Positions 25,018 to 33,485 of a stretch of DNA of 64,000 bases are shown one piece after another (the first letter of the stretch is position 1; every line of letters begins with the position of its first letter). The stretch is from Desulfovibrio legallii (GTDB taxonomy: Bacteria; Desulfobacterota; Desulfovibrionia; Desulfovibrionales; Desulfovibrionaceae), in contig NZ_FNBX01000002.1 of the NCBI RefSeq assembly GCF_900102485.1, positions 24,295-88,294 of the forward strand, read 5' to 3'. The notes under the pieces were generated by a model. That model was not told where the DNA came from, ran no database searches, and worked only from the letters and a program-made list of their open reading frames with translations. A program made the translations under genes and the position numbers.

Positions 25018-25048
25018 GGGGGCGCCCGCAAGGGCGCCCCTTGGCGTT
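25018..25048 (+). terminator. terminator of sat
   Basis: GGGGCGCCC (25019-25027), GCAA tetraloop, GGGCGCCCC (25032-25040), then TTGGCGTTT. It lies 35 bases after the sat stop. The following 25049-25218 holds no gene; a fragment resembling the palindromic end of the MITE-like repeat (GGCATTTCAAAGTTGCAA) is at about 25072-25089. Confidence 0.75.
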
Positions 25049-25218
25049 TGGGGCGCGTTGGCCTGCGGGGTTGGCATTTCAAAGTTGCAAGGCCTTAAGG
25101 CAGACCCAAAATCCTGACCACGCGGCCGCTACGAACTATGCGAAAATTCTGGACACCACCGCGGGTAGCTGCCGTGCGACTGTCAGAGCACTGCAGCGCG
25201 CTTGTCCGCACCAACGCC

Positions 25219-25247
25219 AAAAAAAAGAGAGGGCATCCCCTCTCTTT
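25219..25247 (-). terminator. terminator after the lipoprotein gene
   Basis: AAAGAGAGGG (25224-25233) pairs with CCCTCTCTTT (25238-25247) across four bases. On the minus strand the stem is followed by further T residues (the A-run 25219-25226), placing it 29 bases after the lipoprotein gene stop. Confidence 0.75.
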
Positions 25248-25275
25248 GTCCGCCTGCGGTCGTGCAGAAGGGCTT

Positions 25276-25665
25276 TCAGATGTTTTCCGTTACCCAGTCC
25301 ACCACCTGGGCCATGCGTTTGAGCATGTAGCGGCGGTGGGGCAGGGGCTGGGCCAGATCGGTAAGGTCGCCTTCCAGGCGGTAGATGCGCCAGTCGCCCC
25401 GGGGCAGCCGCCCTGCGGCCATGGCCGCGTTGACGGCCGCACGGGCCGCGCCAGGGGAGCAGAAGAGCTCAAAATCGCTGGCCCCAGGATCCAGCACCAC
25501 GTCCGCGCCGCTGGCAATATCAATGATGTAGTTGCCCGGCGCGTAAACGTAGACATACGGGCAGGGCTCGGCGGGCCCTTCCGGCGCGGGGGCCGGGGTG
25601 GGCTCCTGGGTTTTGGCGCAGGCCGTCAGCGCCAGACAGGCAAGCAGAAGAAGGCGTTTGGGCAT
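25276..25665 (-). CDS. lipoprotein of unknown function
   Basis: 129 residues. A signal with lipobox LTAC gives lipidated Cys16, followed by a Pro/Ala-rich linker. The mature domain begins CPYVYVYAPGNYIIDIASGA and ends RRYMLKRMAQVVDWVTENI; it is compact, mixed alpha/beta and contains two further cysteines. I do not recognise it. GAGGTC precedes the ATG. It lies 22 bases downstream of htpX on the same strand and has its own terminator, so the pair may form an envelope-stress unit. Confidence 0.75.
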   Translation of the reverse strand: MPKRLLLLACLALTACAKTQEPTPAPAPEGPAEPCPYVYVYAPGNYIIDIASGADVVLDPGASDFELFCSPGAARAAVNAAMAAGRLPRGDWRIYRLEGDLTDLAQPLPHRRYMLKRMAQVVDWVTENI

Positions 25666-25687
25666 GGACTGACCTCACCGGCAGGGG

Positions 25688-26551
25688 TTACCCGCGCTGT
25701 TGTTGCCGCGCCATTTCCTGGAGGCGGCGGATGCGTTCCTCAATGGGCGGATGGGTGCTGAACAGGCTGGCCATGCCCCCGTGGGCGAACAAGGGCGTGA
25801 CGATGAACATCTGCTCCGTGCTGGGGTTGCCGTCCTGCATGGGAATGCGCCCGCTGGCCGCGGCCAGTTTCTGCAAAGCTCCGGCCAGGGCCAGGGGCTG
25901 GCCGCAGAGGGCCGCGCCCGTGTCGTCGGCCAGGTACTCGCGCGAGCGGGAAATGGCCATCTGGATGAGCCCGGCGGCCAGGGGGGCCAGCAGGGCCATC
26001 ATAAGCGCCGCCAGGGGGTTTGCGCCGCCCTCGCCCTCGCGGTTGCCGCCAAAAATGGCCGTGAACTGAAAAATGTTGGCCAGGGTGACGATGGCCGAAG
26101 CCATGACCCCGGCAATGGTCTGGATGAGGATATCCCGGTTCTTGATGTGGCCCATCTCATGGCCTAGCACGCCGCGCAGCTCTTCGGGCGAGAGCAGGCG
26201 CATGATGCCCTCGGTCACGGCCACAACGGCGTGCTCCGGGTTGCGGCCTGTGGCGAAGGCATTGGGGGCGGCCTCAGGCACCACGCAAATGCGGGGCTTG
26301 GGGATGCCGGCGTTATGGGCCAGCTCCTCCACCATGCGGTGCAGGGCCGGGGCTTCTTCCGGGGCCAGCTCCCGCGCGCGGTACATGGAAAGGACGATCT
26401 TGTCCGAATACCAATAGCTGCCCAGATTCATGAGCAGGGCCAGGCCAAAGGCGAAAATAACGCCCGTGCGCCCGCCCAGCAGGCCGCCCATGACAATGAT
26501 GATGCCCGAAAGCAGACCCAGAAGAAGAACGGTCTTGATCTGACTGGTCAT
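25688..26551 (-). CDS. htpX: HtpX family zinc metalloprotease (M48B)
   Basis: A 287-residue inner-membrane protease that degrades misfolded membrane proteins. Two N-terminal membrane segments (residues 7-25, 30-45) precede the zinc motif HEMGH at 131-135; the third ligand Glu is in SREYLADDTGAAL. Two more hydrophobic segments lie between (about 145-165 and 178-198). FATGRNPEHAVVAVTEGIM is the usual family stretch upstream of the active site. AAGGAG precedes the ATG. A sigma-70-type promoter lies upstream; I see no sigma-32-like one. Confidence 0.94.
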   Translation of the reverse strand: MTSQIKTVLLLGLLSGIIIVMGGLLGGRTGVIFAFGLALLMNLGSYWYSDKIVLSMYRARELAPEEAPALHRMVEELAHNAGIPKPRICVVPEAAPNAFATGRNPEHAVVAVTEGIMRLLSPEELRGVLGHEMGHIKNRDILIQTIAGVMASAIVTLANIFQFTAIFGGNREGEGGANPLAALMMALLAPLAAGLIQMAISRSREYLADDTGAALCGQPLALAGALQKLAAASGRIPMQDGNPSTEQMFIVTPLFAHGGMASLFSTHPPIEERIRRLQEMARQQQRG

Positions 26552-26607
26552 GCCAACTCCTTATGCTGCAAAAACGTCCGTCCGCGGCGCAAGACCGCAT
26601 TCCTTAT

Positions 26608-26635
26608 AGTATAAGCACCCAGGGGGCGCTGGCAA
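26608..26635 (-). promoter_or_regulatory. predicted promoter of htpX
   Basis: On the minus strand TTGCCA (26635-26630), 16-base spacer, TATACT (26613-26608), about 55 bases before the htpX ATG. Confidence 0.65.
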
Positions 26636-26738
26636 GCGGGAGCGCATCGCCCCGCCCCCGTGTGCCGCGCACAACTGCCGCGGAAAGATGTGCCCGGCCA
26701 GAGGCCGACACATGCGTAAAAACGCTCGGCCAGGGTAC

Positions 26739-26888
26739 TAGCGCAGAGTACCTTTGAGAACAGGCATTGCTCAAAGTTTCAGGCACGCTCGTTTCGGCGC
26801 TTAACAGCGCAAATAAATTGCGCTTACACCTCCACTGCGGGCGTCTGCCCGCACAGCCGCCAGGGCATTTCAAGGTTAAAATGCCCTA
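26739..26888 (+). repeat. TA-flanked MITE-like repeat, copy 2
   Basis: A full-length copy of about 150 bases. It opens TAGCGCAGAGTACCTTTGAG, has the core GCGCAAATAAATTGCGCTTA and CACCTCCACTGCGGGCGTCT, and ends with the palindrome GGGCATTTCAAGGTTAAAATGCCCTA (26863-26888). It lies between the htpX promoter and the end of the oppD-type gene and does not touch a stop codon, unlike five other copies. Confidence 0.85.
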
Positions 26889-26910
26889 TTCGGATCCATA
26901 GATAATATAC

Positions 26911-26927
26911 CCTTCCCCCCACAAAAC
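26911..26927 (-). repeat. fragment of the G-rich hairpin repeat
   Basis: CCTTCCCCCCACAAAAC matches one arm and flank of the large hairpin repeats at 33346-33473 and 53275-53397, in the same orientation relative to the gene upstream of it (here the oppD-type gene, ending at 26954). The other arm is missing. Confidence 0.5.
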
Positions 26928-26953
26928 GCTGTTTTCTCCCCAATTTTTCTGTC

Positions 26954-28033
26954 TCAGTCCTTGTGCGCGAGCCAGCAGGCCACGCGGTGCGGGCCTTGGG
27001 CGTGCTCTGGGGGCATCTGGACGGCGCAGCGGGGCAGGGCGTGGGGGCAGCGGGGGTGGAAGGGACAGCCGGGGGGCATCTGGCGCAGGTCCGGCACGCT
27101 GCCGGGGATGGTGGGCAGGCGGCGCAGGCCGGGTTGGCGCAGGGCCGGGGCGGCGCGCAGCAGGCCTTGGGTGTAGGGGTGGCGCGGGTGGGCGAAAAGC
27201 TCTTGGGTGGGGGCGCACTCCACCAGGCGACCGGCGTACATAACACCCACGGTTTCGGCCATCTGGGCGGCGATGCCCAGGTCGTGGGTAATGAGCAGCA
27301 CAGCCATGCCGCGTTCCTGGCTGCGGGCGGCCAGCAGGCGCAGGATCTGGCCCTGAATGGTGGTATCCAGGGCGGTGGTGGGTTCGTCCGCCAGCAGCAG
27401 GCGGGGGCCGCAGGCCAGGGCCATGGCGATCATGACCCGTTGGCGCATGCCGCCGGAAAGCTGGTGGGGGTAGTCGTTGCAGCGGTTGCGGGGATCGGGG
27501 ATGCCCACTTCAGCCAAGAGGGCCGCGGCTTCCCGACGGGCGTCCGCGCGGGAGCGGCGCAGGTGCAGGCGCAAGGGCTCCGCCACCTGGCTGCCCACGG
27601 TGAGCACGGGGTTGAGGGCGGTCATGGGCTCCTGAAAGACCATGCCCACCAGGCGGCCACGCACGCGGCGCAGTTCGCGTTCGGAGCAGGCGGCAAGGTC
27701 CGTGCCTTCCAGGAGGATACGGCCGCGTTGCTGGGCGTTTTCCGGCAGCAGGCGCAGCACGGCCTTGGCGGTGAGGCTTTTGCCGCAGCCGGATTCGCCC
27801 ACCAGGCAGGTGGTGCGGCCCGCGGCCAGGCGCAGATGGAGCCCCTGCACGGCAGGCAGCAGGCCCTGGTCCGTGCGGAAGTGGACGTGCAGATCCTCGA
27901 TTTCCAGCAGAGGGGCGGCTGCAGCGGGCTCCGTGCCGCAAGGCGTCCCGGCGTTCTGCGGGGCGCGCGCCTGGGGGCCTGTCCGCGGCGTGGGCACGGC
28001 GGCGGACGGCATGGAAGGCGAGGCGGCGGTCAT
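26954..28033 (-). CDS. OppD/DppD-type ABC transporter ATP-binding protein, orphan
   Basis: A 359-residue ATPase of the oligopeptide/dipeptide/nickel importer class. Walker A GESGCGKS is at residues 79-86, the signature [18 protein letters not shown] and Walker [13 protein letters not shown] follow, then the switch His in LLITHDLG. The C-terminal oligopeptide domain has [16 protein letters not shown] and [14 protein letters not shown], whose cysteines bind a [4Fe-4S]-like site in this class. The N-terminal 40 residues are low in complexity. No permease, partner ATPase or binding protein is adjacent. It begins five bases after mlaA and is probably co-transcribed with it. Confidence 0.85.
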   Translation of the reverse strand: MTAASPSMPSAAVPTPRTGPQARAPQNAGTPCGTEPAAAAPLLEIEDLHVHFRTDQGLLPAVQGLHLRLAAGRTTCLVGESGCGKSLTAKAVLRLLPENAQQRGRILLEGTDLAACSERELRRVRGRLVGMVFQEPMTALNPVLTVGSQVAEPLRLHLRRSRADARREAAALLAEVGIPDPRNRCNDYPHQLSGGMRQRVMIAMALACGPRLLLADEPTTALDTTIQGQILRLLAARSQERGMAVLLITHDLGIAAQMAETVGVMYAGRLVECAPTQELFAHPRHPYTQGLLRAAPALRQPGLRRLPTIPGSVPDLRQMPPGCPFHPRCPHALPRCAVQMPPEHAQGPHRVACWLAHKD

Positions 28034-28037
28034 GGCC

Positions 28038-28880
28038 TTAGTGCAGCACTTGCGCCCGGCGGAAGCTCACATAGGCTTCACGCATGGCGATGTAGGGATC
28101 CACAGCCACGGAGTTGAGGTCTTCGTAGAGGGGCAGCACATCGCCCAGGGCGTTGAAGCGCAGGCCCCCGCCCGCCCCGAAGCTCAGCTCCCAGGGCTGG
28201 AGGTAGAAGAGCGGCTCGGCGAAGAGGTCGCCCACGCGGCCCACGGTGTCGCGCGCCGAGCTGGGGCCGAGGAAGGGCCAAACCAGGTAGAAGCCGTGGC
28301 CCAGGCCCCAGCGGCCCAGGGTCTGGCCGAAATCCTCGCCGGCGGGGTCCACGGGCACCACGGTTTTGAGGCCTTTGGCCACATCGGCGAAGCCCGCGCT
28401 GGAGGTGGTGTTGATGATGAAGCGGCCGAACTCCACCCCGGCTTCCATGAAGCGGAACTGAAGGATATTGTTGATGAAGCGCACGGGGAAGAGGATGTTG
28501 GAAAAGAAGTTTTTCAGCCCGCTGCGCAGCTGGTGGGGGGTGATGAACTCCCAGGCCTTATAGACGGGCTTGGCCACATAGAGGAAGAAGATGTCGTTGA
28601 AGTGGAACCAGAAGCGGTTCCAGGGTTCAAAGGGGTCGGCGATGACGCTTATGGGCGCGTCGTCGTAGTCGTCCAGGTTGTCGGAAACGCGCAGGCTTCC
28701 GTAGGGGTGGACGGTGACGGCGCCGGGCGGCAGGGCCGGGGCGTTGCCGTAAACGGTGGAAGGCGCGGCCTGCTCCGGCGCGGCGGCGGCGGGCGCGGCG
28801 TGCAGGCAGCAGCATACGGTCAGCGCGGCCAAGGCAGTGACGCCGCAACGCCAGGGGCGTGTGACCCGGTCAGCTGCCAC
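28038..28880 (-). CDS. mlaA: MlaA family lipid-asymmetry outer-membrane protein
   Basis: A 280-residue VacJ/MlaA protein that removes phospholipids from the outer leaflet of the outer membrane. The family motif DPFEPWNRFWFHFND is present, followed by KPVYKAWEFITPHQLRSGL, NNILQFRF and TLGRWGLGHGFYLVWPFLGP. GTG 28880, with GGGAGGT eight bases upstream, is my start; a GTG at 28940 lies inside mlaC. The signal peptide has CCC followed by HAAPAAA; the expected lipobox is poor, so it may be processed as a normal secreted protein. It overlaps mlaC by eleven bases. Confidence 0.88.
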   Translation of the reverse strand: MAADRVTRPWRCGVTALAALTVCCCLHAAPAAAAPEQAAPSTVYGNAPALPPGAVTVHPYGSLRVSDNLDDYDDAPISVIADPFEPWNRFWFHFNDIFFLYVAKPVYKAWEFITPHQLRSGLKNFFSNILFPVRFINNILQFRFMEAGVEFGRFIINTTSSAGFADVAKGLKTVVPVDPAGEDFGQTLGRWGLGHGFYLVWPFLGPSSARDTVGRVGDLFAEPLFYLQPWELSFGAGGGLRFNALGDVLPLYEDLNSVAVDPYIAMREAYVSFRRAQVLH

Positions 28881-29523
28881 TCTGGCCCACCTCCCGGGTT
28901 TTGGCCCGGATTTTTTCAATAAGCTGGTCGGGGCTTGCACTGTTCAGAATGTCCTGAAACTGGGTGCGGTAGTTTTTGACCAAGCTGAGGTTCTCGATAA
29001 GCACGTCATAGACGAACCAGGAGTTGCGCTTGGGCAGCATGCGGTAGGCCACGGGCACCTTTTTGCCGTCCTTCATGGTGATGCTGGTCTGGATTTCCAC
29101 GCGCTTGCCGTCGGGCGAGACGGTTTCGCCGGTGTAGAGCACCTGCTCGCCGTTATAGCCGTCGATTTTGTTCAGGTAGGTGTTGATGAGCAGATCGGCG
29201 AAGGCGTCGCTGAAGCGGCGCTGCTGCTCCGGGGTGAAGGCGCGCCAGCGCGGCCCTACCGTGCGGGAGGAAAATTCGCCGAAATCAAAGACATGGAGCA
29301 CCTCGTCCTCGATCTGCTGGCGCAGGGGGCCGCGAGTGGCGGGATTGACGTAGTCCGGATTTTTGATGCAGTTGAGAATGCGGCTGATGGAGGTTTCCAG
29401 CGTCTGGCGGGCCGGTGTGGCGGCCCCGGCGGGCAAGGCGGCCAAGGTCAGGGCCAGCAGGCAGCAGAGCAGCAGGCAGCGGCGGAAGGCGCGAAGGCGC
29501 GAAGGCCTGGCGGCGGGCATCAT
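28870..29523 (-). CDS. mlaC: MlaC family periplasmic phospholipid-binding protein
   Basis: 217 residues with a signal peptide ending around residue 32 (LPAGAA). The mature part is a Ttg2D/MlaC lipid shuttle: LETSISRILNCIKNPDYVNP, VLHVFDFGEFSSRTVGPRWR, RFSDAFADLLINTYLNKI, then MKDGKKVPVAYRML and WFVYDVLIENLSLVKNYRTQF near the end, all typical. It carries phospholipid between MlaA and the inner-membrane MlaD complex. Its ATG overlaps the mlaD stop by four bases. Confidence 0.92.
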   Translation of the reverse strand: MMPAARPSRLRAFRRCLLLCCLLALTLAALPAGAATPARQTLETSISRILNCIKNPDYVNPATRGPLRQQIEDEVLHVFDFGEFSSRTVGPRWRAFTPEQQRRFSDAFADLLINTYLNKIDGYNGEQVLYTGETVSPDGKRVEIQTSITMKDGKKVPVAYRMLPKRNSWFVYDVLIENLSLVKNYRTQFQDILNSASPDQLIEKIRAKTREVGQSGS

Positions 29524-29972
29524 TTGACTCCTCCGAAGGCGTATTTACTGATAAGGGTGCCCAGGTCCACGGCGGATTCCGTTTCCGTAATGGCGTCGCC
29601 GGGGGCGAGCATCTGGTCCGAGCCTCCGCGCGAGAGGCTGACGTATTTGTCGCCGATAAGGCCGCTGGTGCGGATGGAGGCCATGCTGTCGTCCGAAAGG
29701 CGCAGATCCTTATGGAGGCGCAGGCGCACTACGGCCTGGTTGCGCACCGGGTCCGGATCCAGATGGATGTCCACCACCCGCCCCACGGGCACGCCGGACA
29801 TTTCCACATCCGCTCCCACCCGGAGGCCGGAAACGGAATCAAAGCGGGCCACCAGCTCAAAGCCTTGCGAGCTGAACAATTCCATCTTGCCCAGCTTGAC
29901 GGTGAGGTAGGCCACGCAAAGCAGGCCAATAAGAACAAAAAGGCCCACGGCGGTTTCTCTAGCGGAATTCAT
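29520..29972 (-). CDS. mlaD: MlaD family MCE-domain protein
   Basis: 150 residues. One N-terminal membrane helix (ETAVGLFVLIGLLCVAYLTV) is followed by a single MCE domain: LVARFDSVSGLRVGADVEMS, GVPVGRVVDIHLD, and SIRTSGLIGDKYVSLSRGG. It forms the hexameric lipid channel on the periplasmic face of the inner membrane. The ATG at 29972 is chosen because the membrane helix follows at once. A strong promoter lies about 50 bases upstream, separating this gene from mlaF. Confidence 0.92.
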   Translation of the reverse strand: MNSARETAVGLFVLIGLLCVAYLTVKLGKMELFSSQGFELVARFDSVSGLRVGADVEMSGVPVGRVVDIHLDPDPVRNQAVVRLRLHKDLRLSDDSMASIRTSGLIGDKYVSLSRGGSDQMLAPGDAITETESAVDLGTLISKYAFGGVK

Positions 29973-30014
29973 GCGGTATCCAGATTGCCGGTTTGCAGGT
30001 GATAACCGTTGGTA

Positions 30015-30043
30015 ACTATACGGACACGGGGGCCAAGTTTCAA
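30015..30043 (-). promoter_or_regulatory. predicted promoter of mlaD-mlaC-mlaA
   Basis: On the minus strand TTGAAA (30043-30038), 17-base spacer, TATAGT (30020-30015). It sits in the 136-base gap between the mlaF stop and the mlaD start, where other genomes often have contiguous mla genes. Confidence 0.65.
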
Positions 30044-30108
30044 GCCCTGCGCCGTTGCAGGCGGCCACGCGGCAAAAGCGCGGCCCTTGCAGCGGACGGC
30101 GCGGCGGC

Positions 30109-30927
30109 TCAGGAGGCCAGCCAGCGGTCCAGGGCCTGCCGCACTGCTGGGTCCGGCGGGTCCTGAAGGTTGATGCCCGCGCCCGGGCCGGGTTCGCGAC
30201 GCAGAAACTGGCGCAAATAGGGATCCGCGCTGCTTTCCAGCGCGGCCAGGGAACCGGAAAACAGGGCTCGCCCTTCGCCCAGCACCAGCACATGGTCGGC
30301 GATGACGCGCAGGCTTGCGAGGTCGTGGCTTACCACCACCAGGGTCATGTCGGGCATCTGCTCCCGCAGGGAGAGCAGCAGGGCGTCCATGCGCGCGGCA
30401 GTGATGGGGTCCAGGCCGCTGGTGGGTTCGTCGCAAAGCAGCACGCGCGGCTCGGCGATGATGGCCCTGGCCAGGCCCGCACGTTTGCGCATGCCGCCGG
30501 AAAGCTGATTGGGATAATAATCGGCAAAATCTTCCAGCCCCACCAGCCGCAGCACCCGCAGGCCCGCCTCGCGGATGCGCGTTTTGGAGAGGCGCAGGTG
30601 CTCGCTTAAGGGCAGGGTGACGTTCTGCACCAGGGTCAGGGCCCCCAGCAGCGCGCCGTCTTGAAAAAGCACGCCCATGTGGCGGCGGGCCCGGCGGAAG
30701 TCGCGCCGGCCAAGGGCAAAGAGGTCGCGCCCGCCCAGCAGCACGCTGCCTTCCAGGGGGCGCGCAAGGCCGATGACCTGCCGCAGCAAGGTGGATTTGC
30801 CGCAGCCGGAACCGCCGAGAATGACGGAAACCTTGCCCCCCGGCAGCACGGCGTTGATATGGCGCAGCACCACATGTTCGCCGTAGCCTGCGCTCAGGGC
30901 GCGAAATTCAATGTCCCATGCCTCCAT
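30109..30927 (-). CDS. mlaF: MlaF-type ABC transporter ATP-binding protein
   Basis: A 272-residue ATPase of the MCE-associated (Ttg2A/MlaF) class. Walker A GGSGCGKSTLLRQVIGLARP, signature LSGGMRKRAGLARAIIAEPR, Walker B VLLCDEPTSGLDPITAARMD and the switch TLVVVSHDLASLR are all intact; GMRKRAGLARA is characteristic of the lipid-transport subgroup. ATG 30927 has AAGGAG four bases upstream and removes an Arg-rich extension. Its permease partner MlaE is not encoded on either side: yebC is upstream and mlaD downstream. It must pair with a permease encoded elsewhere, or the system is incomplete. Confidence 0.9.
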   Translation of the reverse strand: MEAWDIEFRALSAGYGEHVVLRHINAVLPGGKVSVILGGSGCGKSTLLRQVIGLARPLEGSVLLGGRDLFALGRRDFRRARRHMGVLFQDGALLGALTLVQNVTLPLSEHLRLSKTRIREAGLRVLRLVGLEDFADYYPNQLSGGMRKRAGLARAIIAEPRVLLCDEPTSGLDPITAARMDALLLSLREQMPDMTLVVVSHDLASLRVIADHVLVLGEGRALFSGSLAALESSADPYLRQFLRREPGPGAGINLQDPPDPAVRQALDRWLAS

Positions 30928-31002
30928 GCGGCTCCTTGTGCGGGGGCGCAACGCGCCCGCCGTTGCCCAGTATAGACCGGGAAAGGCGGGCGCGCAAGCG
31001 GG

Positions 31003-31740
31003 TCAGTCAGTAAGCATGTCGTCGGGGAAATCCGCGTTGGCGTAAACGTTCTGCACGTCGTCGTTGTCGTCCAGGGCGTCCATAAGGCGCAGCACCTTCT
31101 GGCCCATGTCCGCGTCCACGGGCACCAGATTCTGCGGCACCATGGCAAGCTCCGCGGACTGCATGACAATGCCCGCGGCCTCCAGGGCGTCGCGCACGGC
31201 GGCGAAATCGGCCATGGCGGTGTGGATGGTCCAGACGTCCTCGTCGTCAATGACGTCGTCGGCCCCGGCTTCCAGGGCGGCTTCCATGATTTTGTCTTCA
31301 GCGTAGGCGGCCTTGTCCACAGAGATGACGCCCTTGTGGTCAAACATCCAGCCCACGCTGCCGTTCTCGCCCATGGAGCCGCCGTGCTTGGTGAACAGGT
31401 GGCGCACTTCGGCCACGGTGCGGTTTTTGTTGTCCGTGGCCACTTCCACCATAACGGCAATGCCGCCGGGGCCGTAGCCTTCATAGAAGGTTTCGGTCAG
31501 GTCGCCGCCCGCGTCCTCGCCGGTGCCTTTGCGGATGGCGGCGTCGATTTTGTCCTTGGGCAGGTTCACGGCCTTGGCGGCGGCGATGGCCGCCCGCAAA
31601 CGGGGGTTGCCCGCGGGATCGCCCCCGCCCTTGGCGGCGATGATGATTTCTTTGGCGGCCTTGGTGAAGATCTTGCCGCGCTTGGCGTCCTGGCGTCCCT
31701 TACGGTGCTGAATGTTGGCCCATTTGCTGTGCCCTGACAT
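31003..31740 (-). CDS. YebC/PmpR family protein
   Basis: A 245-residue protein of the YebC family, described as a DNA-binding transcriptional regulator and more recently as a factor that helps ribosomes at proline stretches. It begins [20 protein letters not shown], diagnostic for the family, followed by [40 protein letters not shown] and the acidic C-terminal part [26 protein letters not shown] lies upstream of the ATG. Neighbours rlmE and yebC read the same way with a 35-base gap. Confidence 0.94.
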   Translation of the reverse strand: MSGHSKWANIQHRKGRQDAKRGKIFTKAAKEIIIAAKGGGDPAGNPRLRAAIAAAKAVNLPKDKIDAAIRKGTGEDAGGDLTETFYEGYGPGGIAVMVEVATDNKNRTVAEVRHLFTKHGGSMGENGSVGWMFDHKGVISVDKAAYAEDKIMEAALEAGADDVIDDEDVWTIHTAMADFAAVRDALEAAGIVMQSAELAMVPQNLVPVDADMGQKVLRLMDALDDNDDVQNVYANADFPDDMLTD

Positions 31741-31775
31741 AAAACCTCCGAAAAAACCTGCGGTGAGTAAAAAGT

Positions 31776-32387
31776 TCAGATGCCCGGCGGCGCGTCCTGC
31801 CCGTGAAAATGCAGGCCCACAAAGAACGTCTCCTTGCTTTCCGCCCGCGAGCTTTTGGGCTTGAAGGATTTGACCGTGGCAAAGCCCGCGCGCATGGGCG
31901 CGAGCAGCTCCTGAATGTCCGGCCCCATAAAAATCTTGACCACAAAGTGCCCACCGGGCTTAAGCCGCTGGCGGGCTACGGCCAGGGCTTCCAGGGCCAG
32001 CTCCAGGGAACGGGCCTGGTCGGTGAAGCGCGTGCCCGTGGTGCGGGGGGCCATGTCGCTCAGCACCACGTCAAAAGGGCCCAGCGCCGCAAGCCGGGCC
32101 TCAAAGGCCGCAGAACGGGCAAAAACGTCCTCCTGCGCGAACTCCACCTGGGGGGGGAAGGCCGTGTCCGTGGCCTGAATGTCGCAGGCCAGCACCAGGC
32201 CGTGGTCCCCCACGCGCTCCGCCGCGCCCAAAGACCAGGAGCCCGGCGCGGCGCCCAGGTCCAGCACCTTCTGGCCGGGCTTGAGCAGCCGGAATTTGGC
32301 GTCCAGCTCCTTGAGCTTGTACACGGACCGGGCGGGGTAGTGCTCCCGCTTGGCCTTAAGAAAGTAGTGGTCTCGATATTCCTTCAT
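31776..32387 (-). CDS. rlmE: 23S rRNA (uridine-2'-O-)-methyltransferase
   Basis: A 203-residue FtsJ/RrmJ enzyme that methylates U2552 of 23S rRNA. It has [20 protein letters not shown], the SAM loop [12 protein letters not shown], the acidic VLACDI, the catalytic Asp in [10 protein letters not shown] and the Lys in VVKIFMG, giving the K-D-K-E set of the family. The start ATG 32387 has GGGA upstream; an in-frame ATG at 32402 would add five residues. It diverges from sodC. Confidence 0.93.
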   Translation of the reverse strand: MKEYRDHYFLKAKREHYPARSVYKLKELDAKFRLLKPGQKVLDLGAAPGSWSLGAAERVGDHGLVLACDIQATDTAFPPQVEFAQEDVFARSAAFEARLAALGPFDVVLSDMAPRTTGTRFTDQARSLELALEALAVARQRLKPGGHFVVKIFMGPDIQELLAPMRAGFATVKSFKPKSSRAESKETFFVGLHFHGQDAPPGI

Positions 32388-32548
32388 GACAAATCCCAAC
32401 ATGTGAGCATACACTTTTTGTCGCCATTCGCCAAGGGGGCGAAATCCGGCTTCCGGGTTGACCCATACGCCGCCTTTGCGTAGGGTTTTACTATGTGGAA
32501 AAGGCGTGCGGATTTTCGCGTGCCGCAATTCCCCCACAGGAGACGTTT

Positions 32549-33085
32549 ATGAAAAGAATTCTTCCTGTTCTGCTGGTTATGGGCGGCGCTCTGCTGCTGG
32601 CCGCGGGCCATGTCCGGGCCGAGAGCGTTACGGTTCCGATCAATAAGATAATGGACGCCGGCGTGGACAAGGCGCTGGGGCAGGTGGTTTTTGCGGACGA
32701 CGGCAAGGGCGGGCTGGACATTCTGGTGGAAGTGGCCGGGCTGCCGCCCGGGCCCCACGGCATGCACATTCATGAGAAGCCCTCGTGCGCCCCAGGCCTC
32801 AAGGACGGCAAAAACGTGGCGGGGCTGGCCGCCGGCGGCCACTTTGACCCCGCCCACAGCGGCAAGCATGAAGGCCCCGGCAAGCCGGGCCACAAGGGCG
32901 ACCTGCCCTTTATCACTGCCGACGCCCAGGGCACGGCCAAGGCCAAGCTGCACGCCCCCGGCCTGACCACGGCGGAAATCCGGGGCCGCTCCCTTATGAT
33001 CCACGCCGGCGGCGACAACTACGCCGACGTGCCCGCCCCCTTGGGCGGCGGCGGGGCGCGGATAGCCTGCGGCGTCATTAAGTAG
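32549..33085 (+). CDS. sodC: periplasmic Cu/Zn-type superoxide dismutase
   Basis: 178 residues with a signal peptide ending HVRA (residue about 24). The SOD fold is clear: GPHGMHIHEKPSCAP has the copper-binding His pair, AGGHFDPAHSGKH and GHKGDLPFI supply zinc ligands, and SLMIHAGGDNY the last copper His. It would detoxify superoxide in the periplasm, useful for an anaerobe meeting oxygen. CAGGAG precedes the ATG. A weak upstream promoter is possible (TTGACC at 32458, 17 bases, TAGGGT). The TAG stop is also the first three bases of a repeat element. Confidence 0.93.
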   Translation: MKRILPVLLVMGGALLLAAGHVRAESVTVPINKIMDAGVDKALGQVVFADDGKGGLDILVEVAGLPPGPHGMHIHEKPSCAPGLKDGKNVAGLAAGGHFDPAHSGKHEGPGKPGHKGDLPFITADAQGTAKAKLHAPGLTTAEIRGRSLMIHAGGDNYADVPAPLGGGGARIACGVIK

Positions 33086-33190
33086 CGCAGAGTACCGTTG
33101 AGAACAGGCATTCTCAAAGTTTAAGGCACGGTTGTTTCGACGCTTAACAGAGCAAATAAATTGCGCTTACACCTCCACAGCGGGCGTTTT
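33083..33190 (+). repeat. TA-flanked MITE-like repeat, copy 3 (truncated)
   Basis: The left two thirds of the element, from TAGCGCAGAGTACCGTTGAG through GCAAATAAATTGCGCTTACA to CACCTCCACAGCGGGCGT, after which similarity stops. Its TAG is the sodC stop codon. The palindromic right end is missing, and the following 33191-33345 is GC-rich sequence with internal CGGACGG repeats and no gene. Confidence 0.82.
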
Positions 33191-33345
33191 TGGCCCGCTG
33201 GCTGCATCAACGGGCCGCTCCGATTCAGGTCAGTGCCGCAAGGGTACTTTCCCTGTTTCGGGGCGGCCTATTTTGCCTCGTGTACTTTCCCTGTTCCGGA
33301 CGGCCTTTTTGCCCGGTGTGCGCTTCCTGCTCCGGACGGTTTGTT

Positions 33346-33473
33346 TTTTGGTCCAAGGTACGCCTGTGGCGTCCCCTGAGGGGAGAAAAGTTTTTTGAAG
33401 GGGATGGGGGGTGTGGGGGGAAGGGGGGACTTTTGTCCACAAAAGTCCCCCCTTCCCCCCACAAAAAACAACA
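33346..33473 (-). repeat. G-rich hairpin repeat, copy A
   Basis: A perfect 24-base inverted repeat, arms 33413-33436 and 33439-33462 with a two-base loop. The arm reads GTGGGGGGAAGG then GGGGAC then TTTTGT. It is preceded by conserved flank (CCAAGGTACGCC, GGAGAAAAGTTTTTTGAAGG). The same layout recurs at 53275-53397. It lies 13 bases beyond the thiE stop codon, on the 3' side of thiE. Confidence 0.9.
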
Positions 33474-33485
33474 GTCCAAGGCCCC

